A DNA stretch of 64,000 bases from Synergistaceae bacterium UBA6101. Its GTDB lineage: Bacteria > Synergistota > Synergistia > Synergistales > Synergistaceae. The stretch is from positions 56,059 through 120,058 of the forward strand of contig DIWR01000031.1 in NCBI GenBank assembly GCA_002428495.1, in the 5' to 3' direction. This document shows, in pieces, positions 42,108 to 51,096 of the stretch. The notes below the pieces were generated by a model. It did no database searches and was not told the origin of the DNA. It saw only the letters and a program-made list of their open reading frames with translations. Position numbers and translations under genes: made by a program. The first letter of the stretch is position 1. Each line of letters opens with the position of its first letter.

Positions 42108-42578
42108 CTATGCCTCTGGCCTGATGGTAAGGCCTGAAGAGACTACACAACCCATCAAACCTTCGGCAGCCAGATCTCCGTCAATTGTTGCCCTGAACTT
42201 GAATTTGAAGTTGTTTCCCCTGCGTTTTACGAGAGTAGCTACTGTTTTTAGCTGATCACCAGGCTTCACCGGCCTGCGAAATTTCACTCTGTCAATGGAT
42301 GTAACATATACCAGGCGGCGCTCGTTTTCTTTGATCTCGGTATAAAGCTTCAGCAGCACTGCAGCTACCTGACCCATGGATTCGATGATAAGTACTCCGG
42401 GCATTACTGGTTCGTCCGGAAAGTGTCCCTGAAAAAACGGTTCGTTTATCGTTACATTTTTAATTCCTGTGACCTCTACCAGATCGTCTGTCAGCACCAG
42501 ATCCTCGATCCTGTCTACCAGGAGAAACGGATACCGGTGCGGCAGAAGTTCCAATATTTTATTGATGTCATATTTCAT
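42108..42578 (-). CDS. fabZ: 3-hydroxyacyl-ACP dehydratase FabZ
   Basis: Hot-dog fold dehydratase of fatty acid synthesis, competing with LpxA and LpxD for 3-hydroxyacyl-ACP. The motifs HRYPFLLVDRI and GHFPDEPVMPGVLIIESMGQ carry the catalytic His and Glu. It has 156 residues, and GGAGG lies eight bases before the ATG. Confidence 0.97.
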   Translation of the reverse strand: MKYDINKILELLPHRYPFLLVDRIEDLVLTDDLVEVTGIKNVTINEPFFQGHFPDEPVMPGVLIIESMGQVAAVLLKLYTEIKENERRLVYVTSIDRVKFRRPVKPGDQLKTVATLVKRRGNNFKFKFRATIDGDLAAEGLMGCVVSSGLTIRPEA

Positions 42579-42614
42579 CTTTTATGCCTCCAGTTAAAAG
42601 ATTTGGTCAAATAA

Positions 42615-43433
42615 TTATAAGACCCTTTTTATTCTATCTACAAGCCTTCCATGAAGATCATGGCCGGCACATATGCCAATGTAATGAGCAGTCGGTATAG
42701 AACCTAAGAGAGCCAGGTCCCCGAGAAGATCGTTTATCTTATGCGTTACACACTCCAATGGAAAACGGAGCCCGCACTTATTCAAAAGGCCATTTTCATC
42801 GAACATAAGAGCATTCTCCAGTGATCCGCCCTTAGCCAGACCATTCTTTTTCAAGTAGTCCAGCTCCGAGGTCAGTCCAAATGTTCGGGCCTTTGATATT
42901 CTTTCAAGAAAAACGTCAGGCGATATCATAAATGATGCTCTTTGAGTCCCCACCGGAGTTCCGGGATAGTCTATCACATAGGTGACCTTAAGTCTCTCCG
43001 AAGGAAGAGCCATTATAGAACGATCTTTATCAGGGTCATCTATGACTACCGGAACAGAAAGATCTTTTTTTGTGGGCTTCTCCCCATATTCTATTATCCC
43101 CATCTCTGAGAATGCCATGGCAAATGGGTGCGGACTTCCGTCCAGGATAGGTATTTCCTCTCCGGTCAGCGCGATGACCGCGCTGTCTATCTCAAGCCCG
43201 ACCAGAGCAGCCAGAAGATGCTCCGCTGTCCTTACAATGGTCCCGTCAGGAAGTCTGAATCCTGTAAGCCTGCTGTCCTCCTCTACATGAGCCGAGGTAA
43301 GAGGGAGAAGTCCGTTCTCGGTGGAAAAATAAATGCCCTCTTTTTGAGAAGGGAGAACGGAGACCGTAGAGATGTCTCCTGAATGCAGCCCTATTCCTGA
43401 AAATTCTATTCGCGCAGATATGGTCCGTGACAT
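42615..43433 (-). CDS. lpxC: UDP-3-O-acyl-N-acetylglucosamine deacetylase
   Basis: Zinc deacetylase committing the pathway to lipid A. Zinc and catalytic residues are visible in VRTAEHLLAALVGLEID, in LDGSPHPF and in CVTHKINDLLGDLALLG. The N-terminal SGIGLHSG is diagnostic. The ATG overlaps the lpxD stop by one base (TAATG), so both are translated in step. Confidence 0.97.
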   Translation of the reverse strand: MSRTISARIEFSGIGLHSGDISTVSVLPSQKEGIYFSTENGLLPLTSAHVEEDSRLTGFRLPDGTIVRTAEHLLAALVGLEIDSAVIALTGEEIPILDGSPHPFAMAFSEMGIIEYGEKPTKKDLSVPVVIDDPDKDRSIMALPSERLKVTYVIDYPGTPVGTQRASFMISPDVFLERISKARTFGLTSELDYLKKNGLAKGGSLENALMFDENGLLNKCGLRFPLECVTHKINDLLGDLALLGSIPTAHYIGICAGHDLHGRLVDRIKRVL

Positions 43434-44470
43434 TATTTTTTACCCGACTCCAGTTCATCGAGTCTTTTTTGTAAATTTTTAACATTTTTGATCATGTCAG
43501 GAAGCTGCCGGACAGCTGCCTTCTGACGAAGGTCTTTTTTGTGGTCTATCGCAGGAAAACCGGAGACAACTGATCCGGGAGGAATGTCCTCAGTTATGCC
43601 GGCTCTTGCTGCCGCAATAACTCCATCTCCCACACTGGCATGATTAGCCACTCCTGACTGTGCCGCCATTGTGACACCTTTCCCGAGCGTACTGCTTCCC
43701 GCTATTCCTGACTGAGCTACAATTATTGAGTATTCTCCGATCGAACAATTATGGGCGATCTTCACATGACTGTCTATCTTTGTTCCTTTAGATATTTTTG
43801 TTTCTCCGAAAGTAGCCCTGTCAATACTTGTACATACACCGATCTCAACATCATCACCAATGCTGACTGTCCCGATCTGCGGTATGCGAAGCAGTACCTT
43901 TTCGGAGTCGGGCATAAAGCCAAATCCCTCACATCCAATGACTGCGTTTGCGTGGATGATGCAGTTTCTGCCCAGGGAAGATCTGTCGTAAATCACTACG
44001 CCCGGCTCTATCAATGTATTATCACCTATCGAAACGTGTTTCCCGACCCAGATATTCCCTGCAAGGACGCATCCGTCGCCGATCCTGCATTGGTCTGACA
44101 AGACACAGCAGGGTCCTATAGTCACTTTCTCCCCGATCACAGCACTCTTGGATATTACTGCTGTTTCATGTACAGAGGGAAATGTGTATTTTTTGTCCGT
44201 ATCAAAATATTCAAGAAGAGTTACAAGAGCTCTTCTTGGGTCTTCAACTTCCACTCCCTGCCCGTTTTCAGGGATCCAACCTTTTTTTGTGAGGAGCACC
44301 GCCTCCGGATGTGCATGCGGTATAAGCGTTTTTTCCCATAGGGGGGATATCGATCCGGGACATGGCTCTTCCGGTGAGGTTATCGATGTGACGACCCGGC
44401 TTCCTTCTCCCTTAAACGTTCCGCCGACCATCTCTGCTATATTTGTCAGTGTCAGTCCTTCAATTCTCAT
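43433..44470 (-). CDS. lpxD: UDP-3-O-acyl-glucosamine N-acyltransferase
   Basis: Adds the second hydroxyacyl chain of lipid A. A uridine-binding N-terminal domain (about 1-100) precedes a beta-helix of hexapeptide repeats, with GFGFMPDS, SIDRATFG and the catalytic His in HVKIAHNCSIGEYSII. A C-terminal helix follows. I prefer the ATG at 44470, about eight bases after AAAGGAA, over the one at 44479. lpxD precedes lpxC directly. Confidence 0.96.
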   Translation of the reverse strand: MRIEGLTLTNIAEMVGGTFKGEGSRVVTSITSPEEPCPGSISPLWEKTLIPHAHPEAVLLTKKGWIPENGQGVEVEDPRRALVTLLEYFDTDKKYTFPSVHETAVISKSAVIGEKVTIGPCCVLSDQCRIGDGCVLAGNIWVGKHVSIGDNTLIEPGVVIYDRSSLGRNCIIHANAVIGCEGFGFMPDSEKVLLRIPQIGTVSIGDDVEIGVCTSIDRATFGETKISKGTKIDSHVKIAHNCSIGEYSIIVAQSGIAGSSTLGKGVTMAAQSGVANHASVGDGVIAAARAGITEDIPPGSVVSGFPAIDHKKDLRQKAAVRQLPDMIKNVKNLQKRLDELESGKK

Positions 44471-44494
44471 GTTTGTCATTTCCTTTCAAAAATA

Positions 44495-45787
44495 CTACAG
44501 GTTTCCTATCATACGAAGTCCGAGTGAATCTTCGTCGCGTGAGTCATAGTGCAGCTCAAATGAAATATATCCAGTCGCCTTGTAACCTATGGCGGCGTTA
44601 TATTCTCCGTCTTCCCGCCAGCGGAACCATGCATAGGGTTTGTGCATCCTCGGTTCGATGTTGATTCGTCCCCACCACATGCTGTCTTTTGTTGACCATT
44701 CACCGCCTATCCACACATCGCCCCAGGGAGACCACCTAAGGCCCAGCCTGCCTTCGGGGTCCCAATCCTGCAGCTCAATTATGCCCTCTCCGTAGACCTC
44801 CGTATTCCATTTTGAAAAAGTTTTCAGTTTTCGGCCAAGATGTACGCCGAACTCGCCTGTTTTGTCCTGTGTTCCGGCGTATAGCGCAGCCCAGGCAGAT
44901 ATTGTGTAATGCCTGCTTTCGACGTTGACCTTCATCTGTGATACCTGTCCAGCAGAGAACGTTGACTTTGTTTCTGCTGATGTCCTTTCAACTATTCCCC
45001 TTGTCTGGAGAAAGTTCTCTGTCCATACATTTATTTCTTTTTCATGTCTTTTAGCCCAGACCACTGGGAGTCCGATGAACGGAGATGCTCTCTCCATGAG
45101 GTCTTCCCTCAGGTCTTCGTGCAGCAACGTGGGCAGCGAATTGGATGTAAGCGTCGGGTTGACTGCAAGTACAAGAGGAAGTTCCGGAGCCAAAGATATC
45201 TTCAAGATATATTCTTCTTTTTCAGAATAGACAATAAGTGTCGGTTTCCACCCCGGAAGGACCGGAGCCAGGATCTTTTGCACCTCTTCTTTAAGCCCGG
45301 CGTCACACCAGTTCAAAGCTTCGACAGGAATGCCTTGGATAAGTTCGTTGAGCGGTTTTTCTATTGCTTCGATATCAGTATTGAACCACTGCAGCGGCGG
45401 ATCCTGGATCTGAGGTGTCTGGACTTCGACCCTCCATTTTTCCGGAGTCTTTTCAGAGGACAGGTTTATCTTTATCACACCCGAACTAATAGAGACTGAA
45501 TCAACTTTGTACCCGTCAAATAGCTTCCCTGATATGACTTCTACAACTTTTTCTGCGTTTTTGTCCGATTGTGACTCAGGCATCCGTTCTGCGACCGCAG
45601 AGATACTTCTTTCTATTATCTGAGCAAGCCAATCCGGGACACCATCTGCATCGACAGAATATGCAAAGGCTCTGTCTGTAAACATAAGAAGGGTCGCGGC
45701 TATAAAGACGGCCGCAACCCATAATTTAAACTGATATTTGCCCAGCTTAGAAAAGCTCTCCGAAGCCAAAGTGGAATCTGCCCTCAT
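44495..45787 (-). CDS. Predicted outer-membrane beta-barrel protein, family not recognised
   Basis: About 430 residues, with a signal peptide (hydrophobic KLWVAAVFIAATLLMF, then AFA as a likely cleavage site). The next 250 residues are mixed alpha/beta. From about residue 290, short alternating aromatic strands (YTISAWAALYAGT, GRLGLRWSPWGDVWIGG, PYAWFRWREDGEYNAAIGYK, ISFELHYDSRD) look like a small C-terminal barrel. It lies between bamA and lpxD, the place where skp/ompH sits in many diderms, but does not resemble Skp. The start overlaps the end of bamA and is uncertain (45787 ATG, 45769 TTG or 45820). A role in outer-membrane assembly is inference. Confidence 0.7.
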   Translation of the reverse strand: MRADSTLASESFSKLGKYQFKLWVAAVFIAATLLMFTDRAFAYSVDADGVPDWLAQIIERSISAVAERMPESQSDKNAEKVVEVISGKLFDGYKVDSVSISSGVIKINLSSEKTPEKWRVEVQTPQIQDPPLQWFNTDIEAIEKPLNELIQGIPVEALNWCDAGLKEEVQKILAPVLPGWKPTLIVYSEKEEYILKISLAPELPLVLAVNPTLTSNSLPTLLHEDLREDLMERASPFIGLPVVWAKRHEKEINVWTENFLQTRGIVERTSAETKSTFSAGQVSQMKVNVESRHYTISAWAALYAGTQDKTGEFGVHLGRKLKTFSKWNTEVYGEGIIELQDWDPEGRLGLRWSPWGDVWIGGEWSTKDSMWWGRINIEPRMHKPYAWFRWREDGEYNAAIGYKATGYISFELHYDSRDEDSLGLRMIGNL

Positions 45788-47645
45788 CGCCTGTGGCATA
45801 GTCAAGCCTAAGGTTGCCAAGCGGGGTGTTGATCCTTACGCCGAATCCCGGAGACGAGCCCATGTCGTCGCCGAAGCTTGAATTTTCGCCCTCTTTTCTC
45901 CACGCACGGCCTATATCGTAGAAGCCTACGAGAGAAAAGTTCTTGTCGACAGGCAGTCTGAGTTCAAAGTTGCCCAGCAGCATATCTTCCCCGTGATAAC
46001 GGTCATCGTCATAACCGCGCAGTGTCGTGTCTCCCCCGACCGTATACATCTGCTCGTAAGGGACATCTCCTGAAGAGGATCCTGCAATTATCCTGGCAGC
46101 AAAAATGACCGGTCTGTCAGAAGATTGCCCAAAAGAGGTCTCGAAGAAATCCCTGAAAAACTTTTCCAGCGGGAAGTAGAACCTTGCTTCAAGCCAGTAC
46201 TTGAAGAAGCTGTAATCCACACCTTCTACATCTGCCTGTCCATACTGAACGTTGATGGTCTGGACGTCACCCTTCGAGTACGGCAGGTATTCATCGATAT
46301 TGAGCCGGCGGACAGAGGCGGTCGCAGAATAGTATGTACCGTCACCAAGGTCCTCCAGAAGGGTCTCTTTGCCGGGCAGGGGCGGACTGTTGCCTTCGAT
46401 GTCAACATTGCCCCAGTTGCTCTTATTGTATTTTGCGGGAGGGTTGTCAGGGTCATTTTGAACTTCATGCCAGTCAAAGAGGAGATACCAGTTGTAAAGG
46501 GAATCCTCCTTAAATTTTCGTCCAAAGCCGAAGAAGGCCCCGGTCTTGTCCCTGTCGTATTCAAACTGCTTTTCATCATTTGCATAGTAATAGAGGTCGC
46601 TCCATGCCCTTTTATATGCGCCTATCTTCCAGGCTGTCACTTTTCCGCCCATGTAAGGCTGTTCATAGCTCGCCCAGTACTCTTCCCTGTCGCCAAGGTC
46701 GAAACCAACACTGAGTTTCATTCCCCTTCCGCCGATGTTTGAATTTTCATAACTGAGTCCTCCGCCAAAACCGCTCTGGGTACCGTATGCAATGTTGAAT
46801 CCTAATTTACCCGTTCGCCCCTCTTCGACAGTAAGGACTACTATGACATCATTTGGATCTTCATCAGGCTCGAAGTTGACGTTTACATCGCTGAAGAATC
46901 CCACTCCCTGAAGTCTGCTGAGAGATAAGCGGAGCTTGTTGGCGTTAAAAAGCTCTCCCTCTTTTATCTTGAGGTACCTGCGAACTATGTGCGTTTTAGT
47001 GATCTTGTTTCCCTGTATTATTATCTGGCTTATCTTTGGTTCCACTATCACAACGTTGATCTCCGTTCCCTCTATGCGAACGTCCGCAACGTTAGCCATA
47101 ACATACCCGTCCGACTGGTACTTTTCCTTTATCCTCTGGAGGTCGTTCCTGAAGAATGTCCTGTTGAAGATCATCCCCGGCTTTGTAAAAATCATTTCTT
47201 CGAGCTCTTCGTTTGAGTATACTGTATTCCCTTCAAAATTTATTTTGCTCACTACGGGGTTTTCCTGGACAAGGAAGACTACACTCACCCCATCGGCTTT
47301 GTCGGTCACTCTGTAGTCTGTAGCGACAAAGAACCCAAGCTCGAAGATAGCCTCGGCGTCTTTCCGCAGTTTTTCCTCGTCTACCGGTTCTCCGACTTTT
47401 GAAGTTATTATGCTCATGATATGTTCCGTTACGACTTCAACATTCCCTTGAACGTTTATCTCAAGAATAACAGGGCCTGTAAGGGCGGGGATCTTTTGTT
47501 CCTCTTTCAGCTTTTCTGTTCCTTCAGCTGCTGTTGTTTCCTGAATATCAGGGGAGGTCAGGCTTTCTTCTGCTGCATATGCAGGAGTGAACATTAAAAG
47601 GAAAACTATTACTATAACTGAGAAAAACCTGGCATGGAAGGACAC
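45747..47645 (-). CDS. bamA: Outer membrane protein assembly factor BamA
   Basis: Omp85-family insertase. A signal peptide (residues about 1-24, ending AYA) is followed by POTRA domains (LEINVQGNVEVVTEHIMSII, VSKINFEGNTVYSNEELEEM, ISQIIIQGNKITKTHIVRRY), so three are seen, fewer than the five of E. coli. The barrel begins near residue 285 (GFNIAYGTQSGFGGG) and carries the L6 arginine motif GGDTTLRGYDDDRYHG. It ends in an aromatic residue (FGFGELF), as expected of a barrel signal. The start is GTG 47645 with GGAG nine bases upstream. Confidence 0.95.
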   Translation of the reverse strand: MSFHARFFSVIVIVFLLMFTPAYAAEESLTSPDIQETTAAEGTEKLKEEQKIPALTGPVILEINVQGNVEVVTEHIMSIITSKVGEPVDEEKLRKDAEAIFELGFFVATDYRVTDKADGVSVVFLVQENPVVSKINFEGNTVYSNEELEEMIFTKPGMIFNRTFFRNDLQRIKEKYQSDGYVMANVADVRIEGTEINVVIVEPKISQIIIQGNKITKTHIVRRYLKIKEGELFNANKLRLSLSRLQGVGFFSDVNVNFEPDEDPNDVIVVLTVEEGRTGKLGFNIAYGTQSGFGGGLSYENSNIGGRGMKLSVGFDLGDREEYWASYEQPYMGGKVTAWKIGAYKRAWSDLYYYANDEKQFEYDRDKTGAFFGFGRKFKEDSLYNWYLLFDWHEVQNDPDNPPAKYNKSNWGNVDIEGNSPPLPGKETLLEDLGDGTYYSATASVRRLNIDEYLPYSKGDVQTINVQYGQADVEGVDYSFFKYWLEARFYFPLEKFFRDFFETSFGQSSDRPVIFAARIIAGSSSGDVPYEQMYTVGGDTTLRGYDDDRYHGEDMLLGNFELRLPVDKNFSLVGFYDIGRAWRKEGENSSFGDDMGSSPGFGVRINTPLGNLRLDYATGDEGRFHFGFGELF

Positions 47646-47703
47646 AAAAAACCACTCCTCTGAAATGGATAAAAATTTCAGCGCATGTATCTGCGCAATG
47701 TTG

Positions 47704-48324
47704 CTATTTTATTACTTTGATCGCAGGGGTATCTCCTCTCAGAGCCTTCTCCCCTATCTGCAAGAGAGCCATTAGATCCTCTGCACTTATTCCGGCTTCA
47801 GATCTCACAGGCGTATTCCGGACAGCAGGTATTTCAGAAACCACAACGATCTCCCTTTTAGCCTGTGCAGAAGCTCTCTTTTTTACAGGTGCCGAGAAAA
47901 CTCTCTCTGTCTGAATTGCTCCTGCATTTTGGCCGCTGAGGTCTGATCTCAGTGTCCTGAGAAGTTCATCCTCCTCACGGGTCACCCACGCAAGGATCTC
48001 ATCTCCTGTGCCTTGGGCCGGTTTCATCTCAGTCTGAGCTGTCCATGGCTTTTCAGATTCAACAGCGAGAGGTATGGTCGAAACCAAGACAATAAAGAGT
48101 GCTATCCCAACGCTTTTGATACTCATGGTGACTGCGGATCTGCTGAATATGTTTACTGCCGCAGCATGATCGTTTTCAAGTTTCTGAGTAAGGTCTTCTC
48201 TTATCTCACGTACCTCTGCTGAAAGGCAGTCTGCTTCCACAAGAGCAGAATCCCACCTTCCGGTCTCGCAGGCGGTGGAAAGTCTGTCCAGCCATCTTTG
48301 TATCCTTAAGATCTTTTTTTTCAT
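47704..48324 (-). CDS. Single-span membrane protein of unknown function
   Basis: I do not recognise this 206-residue protein. Residues 1-60 are helical and charged, residues of about 66-87 (MSIKSVGIALFIVLVSTIPLAV) form one membrane span, and the rest is a probably extracytoplasmic, low-complexity tail with basic Ala/Lys and a final helix (AEDLMALLQIGEKAL). GGAGGAGG precedes the ATG. It lies between the sigma-factor gene and bamA in the same direction, 47 bases after the former, so a regulatory partner of the sigma factor is possible but unsupported. Confidence 0.65.
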   Translation of the reverse strand: MKKKILRIQRWLDRLSTACETGRWDSALVEADCLSAEVREIREDLTQKLENDHAAAVNIFSRSAVTMSIKSVGIALFIVLVSTIPLAVESEKPWTAQTEMKPAQGTGDEILAWVTREEDELLRTLRSDLSGQNAGAIQTERVFSAPVKKRASAQAKREIVVVSEIPAVRNTPVRSEAGISAEDLMALLQIGEKALRGDTPAIKVIK

Positions 48325-48371
48325 CCGGCGCCTCCTCCATGCCCATGGGGATGTTTAATTATTATCCCGTA

Positions 48372-49010
48372 TTACGTGGCGGAAGTGGCTTCATCAGCAT
48401 TGAGCCACTTACGTAATTTGGACATAGCTTTCCTGCGGATCCGGTAAATGTGGCTTATATCAAGATTCGCTTCTTCCGCGACCTCTTTTGCCGCCCTGCC
48501 TTCGATCACAAGAGCCTTTACTATGTCTGCTTCCCTGTGTGAGAGGCTGTTCATAGCCTGCTCAAGGTCAAGAGTCCATTCAGCATTGTCTGCATGTTCA
48601 GACAGAGATCCGGTCAGTGGAGCTTCATGGATAAAAACTGTGTCATCGTCGACCGGGATCGGAGCCTTTGCCTCTACACGCTGAATGAAATTTATCATCC
48701 CGCCCTTTATCTTGTAATAGGCATACGTAGAAAAACAGTTGTTTCTTTCTACGTCAAAACGGTCGACAGCTTTGATAAGAGAGACCATACCTTCCTGGAT
48801 CAGGTCGGGATAGGTGCCGTAGGGAACTTTAAGTTTTTTCGCGAGCCAATAGACCATGGGCCTGTATGCAAGGATAAGTTCCTCCCGTGCTTCCTCATCT
48901 CCGTTGGAACACCTTAACCACAGTTTTTTTTCTGCTTCTGGTCTATTCTCGTCATTCACTGTCGTTACTTTCTCGGGATCGCTTTTCAAAGGCATATCCT
49001 CGTTTCGCAT
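48372..49010 (-). CDS. Sigma-70 family RNA polymerase sigma factor
   Basis: A 212-residue sigma factor with region 2 (LILAYRPMVYWLAKKLKVPY, then DLIQEGMVSLIKAVDRFDVE and FSTYAYYKIKGGMINFIQR) and region 4 (LSHREADIVKALVIEGRAAK plus a DNA-binding helix ending ISHIYRIRRKAMSKLRKW). Region 3 is short and region 1 absent, placing it with the FliA/SigB/SigH-like alternative sigmas. It heads the unit containing bamA and the lpx genes; control of envelope genes is inference. The start may also be the Met at codon 6. Confidence 0.85.
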   Translation of the reverse strand: MRNEDMPLKSDPEKVTTVNDENRPEAEKKLWLRCSNGDEEAREELILAYRPMVYWLAKKLKVPYGTYPDLIQEGMVSLIKAVDRFDVERNNCFSTYAYYKIKGGMINFIQRVEAKAPIPVDDDTVFIHEAPLTGSLSEHADNAEWTLDLEQAMNSLSHREADIVKALVIEGRAAKEVAEEANLDISHIYRIRRKAMSKLRKWLNADEATSAT

Positions 49011-49071
49011 TTTTTATGCAATCGTCAGCAGCCACACCTACATTGGTGATTTTACCATTAATCTATGAAAT

Positions 49072-49809
49072 CTACCACGGCAGAGGAATATCTTTGATGC
49101 AATCCATCTTTGTCCTCAGATGGATGGTGTCATTGAAAAAAACTATGAAAGCTCTATTTTTCCTGTCTACACCAATGCCTGAAAGAGAACAGTTGTCCAT
49201 CTTCATCTTCCAGAAGACATTACCTCTGGGTATCTTTATCAAGGGCAGCAAAAGGGCTCTGAAAAGGGCTCCGTGTCCAACGACCACGACATGTTCGTCC
49301 TTTAGTGCCAATATCTTTTCAGCACAGCCTTCAGCCCTTTTATAGACAATATCGGAATTTTCTCCGTTCGTTGCAGTAACATTGACCTGAGAGGACTTCC
49401 ACCTTTCGAAAAGATCCTCTCCGAACCTTTCCTTGATCTGAGGAACGGTAAGCCCCTCCCATTCACCGAAGTCGACCTCCCTGAGTTCGTCCCAGGATTC
49501 CACTCTCTTGATTCCTATAGTTTCTGCAATGATGGCAGCCGTCTTCATCGAACGTTCGAGCGGGCTCGAGATGACCCTGTCAACAGATTCACGTGAAAGA
49601 CGCAGCGCAGCCTTTTTAGCCTGTTCTTCACCCTCAGGTGAAAGAGGTACGTCTGTTATGCCCTGATAGCGGAACATCTTGTTCCACTCCGTGATGCCAT
49701 GCCTGACAAGCGTTATTTTTCTTTTTATGGACAAAGAAAGTCCCGGTGTCTCGGGGGAAGCTGTTTTATTCTTTTCTGAAAATACGCTGTGACTTTTTAA
49801 CACTATCAT
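49072..49809 (-). CDS. Histidine phosphatase superfamily (phosphoglycerate mutase-like) protein
   Basis: About 245 residues with the RHG motif TLVRHGITEWN, the second block SSPLERSMKTAAIIAE, the acid/base EVDFGEWEGLT and the second His in VVVGHGALFRALLLPL. These match phosphoglycerate-mutase-like phosphatases including CobC and GpmB. The substrate is unknown. The first 28 residues are not part of the fold, so the real start may be internal. It is separated from the sigma-factor gene by 61 bases. Confidence 0.85.
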   Translation of the reverse strand: MIVLKSHSVFSEKNKTASPETPGLSLSIKRKITLVRHGITEWNKMFRYQGITDVPLSPEGEEQAKKAALRLSRESVDRVISSPLERSMKTAAIIAETIGIKRVESWDELREVDFGEWEGLTVPQIKERFGEDLFERWKSSQVNVTATNGENSDIVYKRAEGCAEKILALKDEHVVVVGHGALFRALLLPLIKIPRGNVFWKMKMDNCSLSGIGVDRKNRAFIVFFNDTIHLRTKMDCIKDIPLPW

Positions 49810-49859
49810 GATCCCCTTTGTAATGTCTCATAATTGTGAAGCGGCTGGAATGGCGTGCG

Positions 49860-50055
49860 GAAAAGCCTGCCCGCCGGGCGGGTCAAATTGCAAATCGATT
49901 GGGAGTCAATTGTGGATCAGTTGTTTGGATCTGAGAACCGGGCCTCTCACTTAAATCAGAGATCCAGGCACTTTGAACCTTTCCTATAACGAACTATATG
50001 AACCAACCAACTGATTTGCTACCGATTCCCGACCGATCAGCAACCGACTTCCAAT
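49860..50055. repeat. Repeat island VII with dispersed element family B, copy 1
   Basis: A CCCGCCGGGCGGG dyad is followed by ATCGATTGGGAGTCAATTG-type short repeats. The body (49897-50019: TTTGGATCTGAGAACC, GGCCTCTCAC, AGATCCAGGCACTTTGAACC, AACCAACCAACTGATTTGC) is an inverted copy of 54022-54163. No gene is seen. Confidence 0.8.
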
Positions 50056-50138
50056 TTTTGTTTCCAACACCAGGAATTCTAACAGATAACGGAGTTGTTG
50101 CACAAGGAACGTTGGTGCATTTTGAGCGGAGACAACAA

Positions 50139-50166
50139 AAAACCCCGGTCGAATATGCCGGGGTTT
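50139..50166 (-). terminator. Rho-independent terminator after the tRNA cluster
   Basis: On the minus strand AAACCCCGG and CCGGGGTTT pair around a 9-base loop and are followed by further T residues. It lies just beyond tRNA-Thr. Confidence 0.88.
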
Positions 50167-50179
50167 GTATTTTTTCGAG

Positions 50180-50255
50180 TGGAGCCAGCGTCCGGATTCG
50201 GACCGGAGACCTGCGCATTACGAGTGCGCTGCTCTACCAACTGAGCTACGCTGGC
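50180..50255 (-). tRNA. tRNA-Thr (CGT)
   Basis: A complete cloverleaf: acceptor GCCAGCG/CGCTGGC, anticodon stem GCGCA/TGCGC with loop CTCGTAA (anticodon CGT), T arm with GGTCCGAATCC, encoded CCA. Confidence 0.96.
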
Positions 50256-50266
50256 CTCTAAAATAA

Positions 50267-50344
50267 TGGCGGTCCCAACGAGATTCGAACTCGTGTCGCC
50301 GCCTTGAAAGGGCGGTGTCCTAGGCCTCTGGACGATGGGACCGC
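50267..50344 (-). tRNA. tRNA-Glu (TTC)
   Basis: Acceptor GCGGTCCC/GGGACCGC, anticodon stem CCGCC/GGCGG with loop CTTTCAA (anticodon TTC), T loop GTTCGAATC, encoded CCA. It is 11 bases from tRNA-Thr. Confidence 0.96.
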
Positions 50345-50351
50345 AAAAAAA

Positions 50352-50427
50352 TGGTGAGCCGTCCGGGACTCGGACCCGGGACACCCGGATTAAAAGTCCG
50401 GTGCTCTGCCAGCTGAGCTAACGGCTC
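50352..50427 (-). tRNA. tRNA-Lys (TTT)
   Basis: Acceptor GAGCCGT/ACGGCTC, anticodon stem CCGGA/TCCGG with loop CTTTTAA (anticodon TTT), T arm GGGTCCGAGTCCC, encoded CCA. First gene of the Lys-Glu-Thr cluster. Confidence 0.96.
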
Positions 50428-50450
50428 AAAAATGTACATCACGATGGGTA

Positions 50451-50478
50451 ATTTTACAGGTTTTTACTAGAAAGTCAA
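50451..50478 (-). promoter_or_regulatory. Candidate promoter of the tRNA Lys-Glu-Thr cluster
   Basis: On the minus strand TTGACT (50473-50478) and TAAAAT (50451-50456) are 16 bp apart, 24 bases before tRNA-Lys. Confidence 0.6.
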
Positions 50479-50516
50479 TAAGAACTTGTCAAATTATATA
50501 TTATGATCAGGATTTT

Positions 50517-51086
50517 TTATTGATCATCATCTGTTTTTCCGCAAATCCCGCAGGCACATTCTGTGACTTCCAGCTGTTCTTTGAGCCAGTCCTCTGCAGG
50601 ATGATACCTCCAGCCAAGCCATGTAGCAACCTGAAGATGAAGACATTTTACAGCATTAGGCACATCCCGCCAATTTATTCCTCCGACCCCGGTAGAGATA
50701 TCTGTCTCTTTAGCAGAGATACTCTTCCTCAAAAGAGCGTATCTTTCATGCCAGATGGAAACTTCTGTATGCCTGGTCATGAACAGTTCTTCCAGTTCGC
50801 CTATCTTCCGGAGCGATTCCAGTTCACCGCATTTACGGTCTAAAAACGGACATGTCAGCCAGAACATTGTTGGGAAAGGAGTTCCTCCTCTTCGGTGAGG
50901 CCTGCATACCAGTACCTGTGGAAATCCATAAAAACATCTTGCCGCCACAGCATAGATGATCGAAAGATCGAAACGCCGACGGCTGTTCCTGTTTCTTAGA
51001 ATGGCGATATCACCGTCACTCATGGGTGTCCAAAAAGCCGGCGGATGATCAGCCGCCGGCTCCTTAAAGGTGTCTTTTGCAATCAT
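50517..51086 (-). CDS. DUF501 family protein
   Basis: A 189-residue protein of the DUF501 family, function unknown. Typical features are the conserved AARCFYGFPQVLVCRPHRRG, the TPFPTMFWLTCP stretch and a trailing VKCLHLQVATWLGW, with several Cys/His residues that could bind a metal. The ATG at 51086 is ten bases after the S1-protein stop; an earlier frame overlapping that gene up to 51230 has no family similarity that I can see. In other bacteria the family often sits near enolase or cell-division genes, which is not the case here. Confidence 0.8.
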   Translation of the reverse strand: MIAKDTFKEPAADHPPAFWTPMSDGDIAILRNRNSRRRFDLSIIYAVAARCFYGFPQVLVCRPHRRGGTPFPTMFWLTCPFLDRKCGELESLRKIGELEELFMTRHTEVSIWHERYALLRKSISAKETDISTGVGGINWRDVPNAVKCLHLQVATWLGWRYHPAEDWLKEQLEVTECACGICGKTDDDQ

Positions 51087-51096
51087 GTCCTCAACT

